Part shown: positions 44,817 to 52,282 of the stretch, piece by piece
Position numbering within the stretch: position 1 is the first letter of the stretch
Layout: every line of letters begins with the position of its first letter
Source of the DNA: Clostridia bacterium
Lineage (GTDB): Bacteria; Bacillota; Clostridia; Oscillospirales; CAG-382
Direction: 5' to 3'
Length of the DNA: 52,282 nt
NCBI GenBank assembly: GCA_017436675.1
Contig: JAFSCS010000018.1
Coordinates: forward strand, 1-52,282
The notes under the pieces: model-generated
What the model saw: the letters and a program-made list of their open reading frames with translations, nothing else
Databases searched by the model: none
What the model was told of the DNA's origin: nothing
Translations under genes and position numbers: made by a program

Positions 44817-45188
44817 TTATGCGTCTTCCTCGTCGGGATGAGCCTTTTCGTCGATAGAACGAATAGCCCAACGTTGAATGAGAAGCTTTTGACCACCCGA
44901 TTCAATAACGACCGTGTTGTCTTTGATGCGCAATACTTTACCGATAACACCGCCAACAGTGGTAATGATGTCACCGACACAAAGACTGTTGCGCATATCA
45001 CGAGTTTCTTTTTCTTGCTTCTTTTGAGGACGATAGATCATAAAGTAGAATACTACCGCTAAAAGAACGAGGGGAATAAGACTGATAAGATTAGCCCACC
45101 AGGGTTGGTTGACAACCTCCTCAGCACCCGAAACAGTACCCGAAACCTCGGAGGCTGTGTCGAGAAATAAATTAATAAGATTTTGCAT
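44817..45188 (-). CDS. yajC: YajC, preprotein translocase subunit
   Basis: A 123-residue protein with one membrane segment (about 32-53, LISLIPLVLLAVVFYFMIYR), the YRPQKKQEKE junction, and the small domain LCVGDIITTVGGVIGKVLRI that defines YajC. It associates with SecDF-YidC during protein export. The N-terminal 30 residues are longer than usual. It follows ymdB after 45 bases on the minus strand with AAAGGA before the ATG, so it may be in the rny-ymdB transcript. Confidence 0.92.
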   Translation of the reverse strand: MQNLINLFLDTASEVSGTVSGAEEVVNQPWWANLISLIPLVLLAVVFYFMIYRPQKKQEKETRDMRNSLCVGDIITTVGGVIGKVLRIKDNTVVIESGGQKLLIQRWAIRSIDEKAHPDEEDA

Positions 45189-45233
45189 TACGTTTTTTCC
45201 TTTTTGCGTTTTATAAATAAAGCAATACAGCTT

Positions 45234-46013
45234 TTATTCGGCTTCAAAAATACGCTTCACATCAAGCGTTTTTTTCGAATCGGAGTCAATGGTAAATAAA
45301 GCACCGCGAAGAACACATTTCCCGTCAGCAAGCTCAAACCTTTCAGGTGTACGTTTGACCAGCTTGTCAACGACTCTTTGAGCCACAGTTCCCAAAATAG
45401 AATCCTCAGCACCGCACATACCGAGATCGGTGATGTAGCCGCAAGACCCAAAAACCATCTCGTCAGCAGTTTGCACGTGAGTGTGCGTTCCGAAAATGAC
45501 TTGAAATCTATCCGAAAAATACCTCAAAAACGCAAGCTTTTCGCTTGTCGCCTCAGCGTGTATGTCGGCAACTGCAAGATCATAATTTCCGTGTTCACTC
45601 TTCAAAATACGTTCAACTGCATAAAACGGTGACTCGCAAGGGTTCATATATATCTGCCCTAAAACGTTAACTACCAAAACTCGTCCAAATGACGTTTCGA
45701 TAATAACGTGTCCGTTTCCGAACGGAACAGGGGAGATGTTCGCGGGAAGCAACAACCTGCTCTCCGACTCATATAAAGAATAAACATCCTTGCAGCGCAA
45801 CGAATGGTTTCCACCCGTAATAACGTCGGCACCGGCATCAAAAATGGAAATAGCACTTCTTCTCGAGATGCCGTTCGCATCAGCAGAATTCTCACCGTTT
45901 ACTATGATGAGATCAGCGCCGTATTTTTTCTTGATGCGCCGAAGATTGCTCTCAAGGTAACGAATACCGCAAGCACCAACAACGTCGCCTACTGCAAGAA
46001 TGTTAAAATTCAT
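45234..46013 (-). CDS. ymdB: YmdB-type metallophosphoesterase
   Basis: A 259-residue member of the TIGR00282/YmdB phosphoesterase family: VGDVVGACG (Asp near 9), NGENSADANGIS (about 39-50), GGNHSLRCKDVY (about 67), DIHAEATSEK (about 149) and FGTHTHVQTADE (about 174) carry the metal ligands. In Bacillus subtilis YmdB degrades 2',3'-cyclic mononucleotides and affects biofilm and motility choices. Here the usual GGNHTWD reads GGNHSLR. It lies directly downstream of rny, the conserved order. Confidence 0.92.
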   Translation of the reverse strand: MNFNILAVGDVVGACGIRYLESNLRRIKKKYGADLIIVNGENSADANGISRRSAISIFDAGADVITGGNHSLRCKDVYSLYESESRLLLPANISPVPFGNGHVIIETSFGRVLVVNVLGQIYMNPCESPFYAVERILKSEHGNYDLAVADIHAEATSEKLAFLRYFSDRFQVIFGTHTHVQTADEMVFGSCGYITDLGMCGAEDSILGTVAQRVVDKLVKRTPERFELADGKCVLRGALFTIDSDSKKTLDVKRIFEAE

Positions 46014-46037
46014 ATTATTCTGTCCAATCTACAAGAC

Positions 46038-47582
46038 TTATTTGGCGAAATCAAACGCCCTTGTCTCTCTGATAACGTTGATCTTGATCTGCCCGGGATA
46101 TTCAAGCTCGCTCTCGATCTTCTTGGCGATGTCACGAGCAACGAAGATCATATTCTCATCATTGATCTCCTCGGGCTTGACCATAATACGTATCTCACGA
46201 CCTGCTTGGATAGCAAAGGATTTTTCAATACCTTGGAAGCTGTTGGCGATCTCTTCAAGACGTTGCAATCTCTTGATGTATGTTTCAAGATTTTCGCGTC
46301 TTGCACCGGGACGAGCTGCCGAAATAGCATCAGCCGCTTGAACGATCATAGCGATGACCGTGTTGGGCTCAACGTCGCCGTGGTGAGCTTCGATAGCGTG
46401 AACGATCTCTCTGTTTTCCTTGTATTTTCTCGCGATATCAACACCGATCTGAACGTGTGATCCGTCAACCTCGTGGTCAACAGCTTTACCGATATCGTGG
46501 AGAAGACCTGCTCTCTTCGCAAGTGTCGGATCAACTCCGAGCTCATAAGCCATCATACCTGCAATGTGCGCAACCTCAATAGAGTGGCGCAATACGTTTT
46601 GACCGTAGCTCGTTCTGTATTTGAGTCGTCCGAGTATCTTAACAAGCTCGTGGTTGATGCCGTGAATACCAGTCTCAAACGTAGCCTGCTCGCCTTCTTT
46701 TTTGATGATCTGTTCAACTTCCTTGCGGCTCTTTTCAACCATCTCTTCAATACGAGAGGGATGAATACGTCCGTCGGAAATAAGCTTTTCAAGCGAAAGA
46801 CGTGCGATCTCACGTCTGACGGGATCAAAGCACGAAACCGTAATAGCCTCAGGCGTGTCGTCAATAACAAGGTCAACGCCTGTGAGCGTTTCAATAGCTC
46901 TGATGTTACGGCCCTCGCGTCCGATGATCCTACCCTTCATCTCGTCGTTGGGAAGGTCAACAACTGATACAGTAGCCTCTGCAACACTGTCTGCCGCGCA
47001 TCTTTGAATAGCGAGTGAGATAATATTTCTCGCCTTCTCATCAGCAGTGTCCTTATATTCTTGCTCAATGCTTGAAAGCTTCATCGCCATTTCGTGACGA
47101 GCCTCCAATTCGACCTGCTCAATGAGATATTGCTTTGCTTCTTCGGGAGACATCCCCGAAATGCTCTCGAGCTTTTGAAGCTCTTGGAGCTTGATCTGCT
47201 CGACCTCTTCCTGACGAGCCTCCATATCCTTGATCTTTTTATTGAGAGTTTCCTCTTTTTTGTCAAGGTTGTCTAACTTGCGGTCTAAATTTTCTTCCTT
47301 CTGAATAGCTCTTCTTTCAAGACGGTTAACGTCGTTACGTCTTTCTTTAAGTTCTCTTTCAGTCTCGCTTCTTTGCTTGAGAATTTCTTCTTTAGCTTCA
47401 ACGAGCATCTCTTTTTTCTTTGCTTCAGCCGCTTTGATTATTTCATCCTTAACGCGTTGAGCCTCTGCTTCTGCGGATTTGATCTTTTTCTCAGCAACAC
47501 TTTTGCGGATCAAAAATCCCACAGCTCCACCAACGACCAACGCGACCAAAGCGGTAATGGCTATATAAAGCCAATCGTTCAT
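46038..47582 (-). CDS. rny: Ribonuclease Y
   Basis: A 514-residue endoribonuclease central to mRNA turnover in Gram-positive bacteria. It has an N-terminal membrane anchor (about 5-25, [17 protein letters not shown]), a long coiled coil (about 30-190), a KH domain with [20 protein letters not shown] (about 217), and an HD domain with [19 protein letters not shown] (about 361). Length is standard. AGGAGGTAA precedes the ATG. A leader of about 240 bases separates it from its promoter, which suggests post-transcriptional control. Confidence 0.96.
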   Translation of the reverse strand: MNDWLYIAITALVALVVGGAVGFLIRKSVAEKKIKSAEAEAQRVKDEIIKAAEAKKKEMLVEAKEEILKQRSETERELKERRNDVNRLERRAIQKEENLDRKLDNLDKKEETLNKKIKDMEARQEEVEQIKLQELQKLESISGMSPEEAKQYLIEQVELEARHEMAMKLSSIEQEYKDTADEKARNIISLAIQRCAADSVAEATVSVVDLPNDEMKGRIIGREGRNIRAIETLTGVDLVIDDTPEAITVSCFDPVRREIARLSLEKLISDGRIHPSRIEEMVEKSRKEVEQIIKKEGEQATFETGIHGINHELVKILGRLKYRTSYGQNVLRHSIEVAHIAGMMAYELGVDPTLAKRAGLLHDIGKAVDHEVDGSHVQIGVDIARKYKENREIVHAIEAHHGDVEPNTVIAMIVQAADAISAARPGARRENLETYIKRLQRLEEIANSFQGIEKSFAIQAGREIRIMVKPEEINDENMIFVARDIAKKIESELEYPGQIKINVIRETRAFDFAK

Positions 47583-47827
47583 AATAATTTACCTCCTAAT
47601 GAATTATCATCGTTTTTTCGGGGTAAACATCCCACACGGTCCGTCGGGATAATATTCGGTTATCTATTGACCCATCGGGGCAACAAAATTATCTATGCCG
47701 CACCACAACGGGTGCTTTTCTCAAAGGACTCCAAAAGTGAAGCTCCTGTAAACTGTAACCTTGCTCTCGCATTACAATTAATCGAGAAAAATCTATATCA
47801 ACGATAAACCTTCCGAAAGTTATCGAT
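47583..47827 (-). promoter_or_regulatory. Long structured 5' leader of rny (possible ncRNA or cis element)
   Basis: Between the predicted start of transcription (about 47827) and the rny start lie about 240 bases with several complementary segments on the minus strand: TATCGATAAC with GTTTATCGTTGATA, TTTTCTC with GAGAAAA enclosing about 65 bases, GCACC-CGTTGT-GGTGC, and GGGAT/ATCCC-type pairs near the end. No known riboswitch core (T-box, M-box, SAM, lysine) is recognised. A 27-codon frame beginning ATGCGAGAGCAAGG also lies in it, without a clear ribosome site. Confidence 0.4.
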
Positions 47828-47833
47828 ACTCCC

Positions 47834-47862
47834 ATTATACACCTTTTTCGCTCTCTTGTAAA
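47834..47862 (-). promoter_or_regulatory. Promoter of the rny unit
   Basis: On the minus strand: TTTACA (47862-47857), 17-bp spacer, TATAAT (47839-47834). Confidence 0.72.
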
Positions 47863-47926
47863 GTGGAATATATAAATTTTGTTAATATTTTTTAAATAAT
47901 TTTCCTTTGCTAATTTGATAAAGCGG

Positions 47927-47955
47927 TTGACAAAAATTCCCTAAAATTATATAAT
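47927..47955 (+). promoter_or_regulatory. Promoter of the GH123-like gene
   Basis: TTGACA (47927-47932), 17-bp spacer, TATAAT (47950-47955): full consensus, divergent from the rny promoter. Confidence 0.85.
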
Positions 47956-47983
47956 GCAAATATATGAAAGGATGGATACAAAA

Positions 47984-49693
47984 ATGTTTGATATAAGTCT
48001 GAAACACGAATTCTATAAGCTGATCGGCGACGATAAGATAACCTCCTTTGAGGATACTATCGAATTATATTCAACTCCCAACAGCACCGCTGCTTTTCAA
48101 GTTGTCGTTGCCAACGATGAAAACGTAGCAATAAATCTCGGACAAAGCGATTGGTTCTCTCATAATAGTGACGTAACAGTACTTCGCTTTGAGTATGAGG
48201 GTATGTTTACCTGTGAAATGAATATCCTCGGCTTCATCACCGACGATGACGGAAAGTCAAAAGCCGATATCCTCTTGAAAAACGATGCTGTTGACTTTAT
48301 CGGAACAAACGGCGGTGCATATTGTGAAATAAAGATCCCCAAAAATGCCATAAACGGCGACTATGAGGGAAAAATAAAGATATATGCGAAAAAAATGTTT
48401 GCTCCGGAAACACTCATAAAAACGCTGAACGTAAAATTGTACGTTTCAAAATATACTCTTTCGGACGTGATCGAGCGTGATCTTCACCTTGACCTTTGGC
48501 AGCATCTTTCCAATATAGCGCGACATCACGACGTATCCTTGTGGAGCGACGAGCATTTTGCAGTTCTTGAAAAATACGTTGCCACCCTCGCCGACCTCGG
48601 CCAAAAAGCCGTGACTTTGGTCGTCAGCGAGATCCCGTGGTCAGGTCAGAGCTGCTTTGAACAAAAGCAATTTGACAGTAACTTGTTCGAGTATTCCATC
48701 GTAAAAACGAAAAAAGAGGGCGAAAACTTCTATTTCGATTATTCGACAATGCAAAGATATATCGATCTTTGTAAAAAATACGGAATAGTAGACGAGCTTT
48801 CTATCTATGGACTCGCTAACGTCTGGAAAAGGCCCGAGCATGGCTATGATGCGGTTGCCGCAGATTATCCCGATGCCGTCCGTATCCGCTATTATGACGG
48901 AAACGACGGAACTTATAAATATATGACCGAAGCGAAGGATATCGACCTCTTCGTCAAGAGCCTTGAAGCATATTTCCTCTCGACCGACCAAATGGAAGCG
49001 GTACGCCTCTGTGCCGACGAGCCGGCAGACGTGGAAGCATATAAGAAGAGCATCGACCACCTTCTCGAGATCGCACCGTCCTTTAAGCTGAAGGCAGCAA
49101 TAAACCACGCCGAGTTCATCGGTGAGTTTAAAAACGAGATATTCGACTTCGTGCCCTATATCGGATGCCTTGCGAAAGAATACGATAGAGTGCAGGACTA
49201 TAAAAAGATAATGACCGATAAAAGATTCTTGTGGTACGTGTGCTGCGGTCCCGATTATCCGAATACCTTTATCAAAAGTCCGCTTCGCGAAAGTGCGTTT
49301 ATAGGTATCTTGACGTCATATATGGAGCTCCACGGCTTCTTGCGTTGGAATTATACCGTGTATAATAAAGATCCCAGAAACGATCTGCGCTACGGAACGT
49401 TTCCGGCAGGCGATATCAATTTCGTGTATCCCGCAAATAACGGCGGAGCATTGTTGTCGCTACGTTATAAAGCCATGAAGCGTGGCTTCGATTATTATGA
49501 AATGCTCGAAGCATTGAAACGTGCAGGTGAGACCGATCTTGTCGAAAAATGCTATGATATCGTCGTGAAGGAAAAGAATATAAGAAATTATTTCAACGAT
49601 AACTTCTGCCCGAGCGTAATGATGTGTGACGACAACGGAATGTACGAATTCGTAAAAATCCTCGTAACGTCACTTGACAAAATCGCAAAATAG
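47984..49693 (+). CDS. GH123-like glycoside hydrolase (DUF4091)
   Basis: A 569-residue protein. An N-terminal beta-sandwich (about 1-150; AFQVVVANDENV, GGAYCEIKIPKNAINGDYEG) precedes a TIM barrel that opens DLHLDLWQHLSNIARHH, contains VTLVVSEIPWSGQSCF and VRLCADEPADVEAYKK, and closes with the DUF4091-type KDPRNDLRYGTFPAGDINFV followed by RYKAMKRGFDYYEMLEAL. GH123 enzymes are beta-N-acetylgalactosaminidases using substrate assistance, with an Asp-Glu pair; here DEPAD is the candidate. No signal peptide is seen. ATG at 47984 is taken because the ATG at 47972 touches the GAAAGGA ribosome site. The gene ends in TAG. Confidence 0.82.
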   Translation: MFDISLKHEFYKLIGDDKITSFEDTIELYSTPNSTAAFQVVVANDENVAINLGQSDWFSHNSDVTVLRFEYEGMFTCEMNILGFITDDDGKSKADILLKNDAVDFIGTNGGAYCEIKIPKNAINGDYEGKIKIYAKKMFAPETLIKTLNVKLYVSKYTLSDVIERDLHLDLWQHLSNIARHHDVSLWSDEHFAVLEKYVATLADLGQKAVTLVVSEIPWSGQSCFEQKQFDSNLFEYSIVKTKKEGENFYFDYSTMQRYIDLCKKYGIVDELSIYGLANVWKRPEHGYDAVAADYPDAVRIRYYDGNDGTYKYMTEAKDIDLFVKSLEAYFLSTDQMEAVRLCADEPADVEAYKKSIDHLLEIAPSFKLKAAINHAEFIGEFKNEIFDFVPYIGCLAKEYDRVQDYKKIMTDKRFLWYVCCGPDYPNTFIKSPLRESAFIGILTSYMELHGFLRWNYTVYNKDPRNDLRYGTFPAGDINFVYPANNGGALLSLRYKAMKRGFDYYEMLEALKRAGETDLVEKCYDIVVKEKNIRNYFNDNFCPSVMMCDDNGMYEFVKILVTSLDKIAK

Positions 49694-49732
49694 AGTTAAA
49701 CTAAAAAAAGAGCAATTTTTAAATTATAAAAC

Positions 49733-49890
49733 GGAGGTGAAAAAATATGGACGCAGGCAGTAATGGTATAACCGCACGAGGGCGATGTATGCCTGATCTG
49801 TATTTTGGATCCCCCGCGGTAATACCCAAGTACATCGCTTGAGCTCGGTCATGCCCTTGCTTCCTATTTTTGTATTTTAGGAGGAAAAGC
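49733..49890 (+). promoter_or_regulatory. mgtE leader with two interleaved stems and an SD-sequestering hairpin
   Basis: Stem A pairs GGTATAACCGC (49765-49775) with GCGGTAATACC (49816-49826), 10 of 11 pairs. Stem B pairs GCGATGTA (49782-49789) with TACATCGC (49831-49838), 8 of 8. The order A-B-A'-B' means a pseudoknot or two alternative folds. A leader peptide gene (49747-49842) covers both stems. Further on, GCTTCCT (859-865 of 49 kb) can pair with AGGAAAAGC (882-890) and cover part of the mgtE ribosome site. It does not match the M-box magnesium riboswitch as I know it. Confidence 0.55.
49747..49842 (+). CDS. Leader peptide upstream of mgtE
   Basis: A 31-codon frame with a strong GGAGGTGA ribosome site (49733-49740) seven to nine bases before ATG. 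It encodes MDAGSNGITARGRCMPD followed by LYFGSPAVIPKYIA and ends in TGA, 50 bases before mgtE. Translation would pass through both stems of the leader, so ribosome speed or stalling could set the RNA fold. Pro codons (MPD, SPA, IPK) recall the Pro-containing MgtL leader of enteric bacteria that senses magnesium through translation; any relation is an inference of function, not homology. Confidence 0.55.
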   Translation: MDAGSNGITARGRCMPDLYFGSPAVIPKYIA

Positions 49891-49891
49891 A

Positions 49892-51244
49892 TTGAACGAA
49901 GAAAAATTGTATGAAACGGCACAAAAATGTGTCGAATCCCGCGATCTCTCGGGATTAAAAAAATGTCTGAAGGAGATGTATCCCGCAGACGTAGAGATGC
50001 TGATGGAAGGACTGAACGAAAAAGAACTTCTTTTGGTGTTCAGATTGCTTCCGAAGGAGCTTGCAGCAGAGGTCTTCGTAGAAATGGACCCCGAAATGCA
50101 GGAGTCGTTGATAACGCGCTTTACCGATAAAGAGCTTTCCGAGGTGATGAGTGAGCTGTATGTTGACGATACGGTCGATATCATCGAGGAAATGCCTGCG
50201 AATATCGTAACACGACTTCTTAAATCGGCAGACTCCGAAACAAGAAAACAAATCAACGATATCTTGAAGTATCCGAAGGATAGTGCAGGAAGTGTTATGA
50301 CCACCGAGTTCGTTAAGCTGCGTGAGTCAATGACCGTCCTCGAAGCCTTCCAAACGATACGAAGGGTCGGAGTGGATAAGGAAACGATCTATACCTGCTA
50401 CGTTACCGAACGCGCCAAGTTGATCGGTGTCGTCACCGTAAAGGATATGCTTCTTTGCGAGGAGACGAAAACCATCGGCGAAATAATGGAACGTAACGTG
50501 ATATACGTAAACACCCACGACGATAAAGAAGAAACCGTTAATTTGATGAGCAAATATGACTTTATGACGATGCCCGTTACCGATGCGGAGGGCAGACTCG
50601 TCGGAATCGTCACGTTTGACGACGCTATCGACGTCATTCAGGAGGAAACGACTGAGGATATCGAAAAAATGGCGGCTATCACGCCGACCGATAAGCCCTA
50701 TCTGAAATTGGGAGTTTTCCAAACTTGGAAAAATAGGATCCCGTGGCTCGCACTGCTTATGGTGTCGGCGACCTTTACGGGAACTATCATTTCGAGATAT
50801 GAGGACTCACTTGCAAAGGTAGTGGCTTTGACCGCCTTTATCCCAATGCTGATGGATAGCGGCGGAAATGCAGGAAGCCAAGCCTCTGTAACGATAATCC
50901 GCGGATTATCGCTCGAAGAAATACGCTTTGGCGATATATTCAGAGTAATATGGAAAGAATTCCGCGTGTCGCTGCTTTGCGGAATATCACTTGCATTACT
51001 CGGATTTCTAAAAGCGATGTTCATCGATAGAGTGAGTGTAACTATCGGAGTCGTAATAGCACTAACGCTGTTCGTAACAATAGTTTGCGCAAAGCTCGTC
51101 GGATGTGTGTTGCCGATGCTCGCTAAAAAGCTCGGGTTCGACCCGGCAGTAATGGCAAGTCCGTTCATAACGACAATAGTTGATGCGATCGGGCTCGTCG
51201 TCTATTTCAATATAGCAACGCTTCTTCTTGACGCCCTGAAGTAG
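49892..51244 (+). CDS. mgtE: MgtE magnesium transporter
   Basis: A 450-residue magnesium channel. A helical MgtE N domain (about 1-125) with the repeated LPKELAAEVFVEMDPEMQ pattern is followed by a CBS pair (about 130-250; LIGVVTVKDMLL and LVGIVTFDDAIDVI) and a membrane domain of five helices (about 280-450) with MDSGGNAGSQASVTIIRGL and the pore-helix end SPFITTIVDAIGLVVYFNIA. The N and CBS domains sense cytoplasmic magnesium and close the pore. TTG is the start codon, set by AGGAGG (49879-49884). A leader peptide precedes it. The stop is TAG. Confidence 0.95.
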   Translation: MNEEKLYETAQKCVESRDLSGLKKCLKEMYPADVEMLMEGLNEKELLLVFRLLPKELAAEVFVEMDPEMQESLITRFTDKELSEVMSELYVDDTVDIIEEMPANIVTRLLKSADSETRKQINDILKYPKDSAGSVMTTEFVKLRESMTVLEAFQTIRRVGVDKETIYTCYVTERAKLIGVVTVKDMLLCEETKTIGEIMERNVIYVNTHDDKEETVNLMSKYDFMTMPVTDAEGRLVGIVTFDDAIDVIQEETTEDIEKMAAITPTDKPYLKLGVFQTWKNRIPWLALLMVSATFTGTIISRYEDSLAKVVALTAFIPMLMDSGGNAGSQASVTIIRGLSLEEIRFGDIFRVIWKEFRVSLLCGISLALLGFLKAMFIDRVSVTIGVVIALTLFVTIVCAKLVGCVLPMLAKKLGFDPAVMASPFITTIVDAIGLVVYFNIATLLLDALK

Positions 51245-51261
51245 AAGCCGAAAGGAGCAAA

Positions 51262-52038
51262 ATGGCTACATACCTTGTAGATTTTGAAAACGTGCATTCC
51301 GAAGGACTCAAGGGTGTCGATAACCTCGACGAGAACGATAGAGTGTACCTTTTCTACAGCCCGAACGCTGATTCGATCACGTTCGAAACTCATTTTAAAT
51401 TGATGAGAAGCAAAGCACCGATAGAAATGTTCGAAGCTAAACGAACGGGGAAGAACGCGATCGATTTTCACCTCTCTTCGTTTCTTGGCTACCTTCTCGC
51501 AAAAGACGATGACGAAACGTATTTCGTCGTAAGTAAGGATAACGGTTACCAATATTCCTTCGATTTCTGGCGTGCATATTTCAAAGAAACAAAGATCAAG
51601 CTCTTCTATGCCTACTCAATAGAACGTGGATTGAATCTCCTACGTAAAAACGACCTCAGCATAGAAGCGCAAGAAGAACCGTCTCCCGAAGAGACCGTCG
51701 CAGAGACTAAACCCAATGATTCCCCTGTGGCAGAGCCATCTGAGGAGATCGCTCCAATATCTGTGGAGCACGTGCAGGATGATCCCGAAGCAGTACTCAC
51801 AGTCGACGATATACTTCGTGAACAAGGACATCTTCCGCCAAAAGAAGAGGACGTCAATGCCGAACGCCGCGAAATGCTTCGCAAAAAGCTTGACGAAGAC
51901 CTCACCGATGATGAACTCAATAAGCTCATCTCCTACCTCGATAATTGCGAAACTCTGCAAGACCTCTACCGTAGCATAATACGTGCATTCGGTCAAAGCC
52001 GCGGACTCGTCGTCTATCGAGCAGTCAAAAAAAGATAA
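51262..52038 (+). CDS. PIN-like (PIN_7/NYN type) domain protein
   Basis: A 258-residue protein. The N-terminal 120 residues open with YLVDFENVHSEGL (Asp near 7, Glu near 9) and contain KNAIDFHLSSFLGYLLA and YFVVSKDNGYQYSF, the acidic metal-site pattern of PIN-like nuclease domains (DFEN, ID, SKDxGY). An acidic, Pro/Glu-rich linker (about 135-185) is probably disordered, and the C-terminal 75 residues form charged helices (RREMLRKKLDEDLTDDELNK). Role: likely RNA nuclease or RNA-binding protein; substrate unknown. GAAAGGAG precedes the ATG, 17 bases after mgtE, so the two may share a transcript. Confidence 0.8.
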   Translation: MATYLVDFENVHSEGLKGVDNLDENDRVYLFYSPNADSITFETHFKLMRSKAPIEMFEAKRTGKNAIDFHLSSFLGYLLAKDDDETYFVVSKDNGYQYSFDFWRAYFKETKIKLFYAYSIERGLNLLRKNDLSIEAQEEPSPEETVAETKPNDSPVAEPSEEIAPISVEHVQDDPEAVLTVDDILREQGHLPPKEEDVNAERREMLRKKLDEDLTDDELNKLISYLDNCETLQDLYRSIIRAFGQSRGLVVYRAVKKR

Positions 52039-52082
52039 AAGAGCTCACCCGATCCAAAATGTGACGGGTGAGCTTTTCTCAT
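52038..52082 (+). terminator. Terminator of the mgtE/PIN unit
   Basis: AAAAGAGCTCACCCG and CGGGTGAGCTTTT form a 13-bp stem around a loop of about 13 bases, then TCTC. Confidence 0.8.
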
Positions 52083-52175
52083 CTTCAGTTAAACTATCCC
52101 ACATCGTAAAGATGAGATTGAATAGTTTATCTTTAACAACGTTAAGGACACAACGCCTTCTCCATTCACCATCGA

Positions 52176-52282
52176 AAAGTGATTTTTTGTTGTATAGAAA
52201 ATATAAAAATTTTATAGAAAATCAAAAAAAAATATAAAAATTGTATAGAAAATCAAAAAAATATAATAGAAAATCAAAAAAA
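52176..52282. repeat. AT-rich tandem repeat at the window end
   Basis: The motif TAGAAAAT plus an A-rich tail (caaaaaaa or ataaaaatt) occurs four times with spacing of about 20-30 bases. The window stops inside it. No coding frame is seen from 52083 to the end. It may be a replication-related AT-rich region or simply the point where assembly failed. Confidence 0.6.

Noticed and set aside
47583..47827. T-box leader upstream of rny
   Set aside because: No conserved T-box sequence and no aminoacyl-tRNA or amino-acid gene downstream.
49733..49890. M-box magnesium riboswitch before mgtE
   Set aside because: The conserved M-box core segments I know are not present; the leader is instead dominated by a short coding frame and two interleaved stems.

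Overview
The window looks like one end of a contig from an uncultured, gut-type member of the Clostridia (Bacillota). It is moderately AT-rich. Shine-Dalgarno sites are strong (GGAGG class), promoters are near-consensus sigma-A sites with 17-bp spacers, and terminators are simple hairpins with T-runs. There are many Gram-positive-style lipoproteins, the rny-ymdB gene pair, yajC, and an Ami/Opp oligopeptide importer. All three stop codons are used normally. No species can be named from the sequence alone.

Layout. 1-209: 3' part of a 5S rRNA and tRNA-Asn, the end of an rRNA operon. 246-420: an array of short hairpins. 442-3364: a helicase gene with C-terminal membrane segments, bracketed by a 35-bp direct repeat. 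3.6-11.6 kb: carbohydrate and nucleoside catabolism genes (GHL6 glycosidase broken by one TAG, DUF3592 membrane protein, TIM-barrel isomerase, XRE-type regulator with palindromic sites, nucleoside hydrolase, GH32-like propeller, HAD phosphatase). 11.8-16.2 kb: sialate O-acetylesterase lipoprotein, a decayed GNAT remnant, a sigma factor with a long C-terminal extension and its partner. 16.3-19.6 kb: LURP-one-related protein plus M28 and M32 peptidases. 19.8-29.0 kb: a complete oligopeptide ABC importer (binding protein, two permeases, two ATPases) and a membrane-anchored protein of unknown role. 29.0-32.8 kb: AEC transporter, DUF4886 protein and an IbrA/IbrB-like pair. 32.8-37.6 kb: serpin, isomerase, TtcA-like PP-loop protein, M3 peptidase. 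37.6-40.9 kb (minus strand): lipoprotein of unknown function, GHL10 glycosidase, small protein. 41.0-42.7 kb: orphan family 1 binding protein. 42.7-47.8 kb: SGNH hydrolase and M20 peptidase, then rny-ymdB-yajC, all on the minus strand. 47.9-52.1 kb: GH123-like protein, mgtE with a leader peptide, PIN-like protein. The right end is an AT-rich tandem repeat.

Together the genes describe a cell that takes up peptides (Opp importer plus M28, M32, M3 and M20 peptidases) and trims host or plant glycans (GHL6, GHL10, GH32-like, GH123-like, sialate esterase, SGNH hydrolases). It protects its surface with a serpin lipoprotein.

The most interesting points are: a binding protein that appears circularly permuted; a leader peptide overlapping two interleaved stems before mgtE; a coiled-coil insertion of over 200 residues inside the OppD ATPase; membrane tails on OppF and on the helicase; the hairpin array with orientation-switching linkers; and the sigma factor fusion. 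All functions are assigned by recognising motifs by eye; no database search was run.
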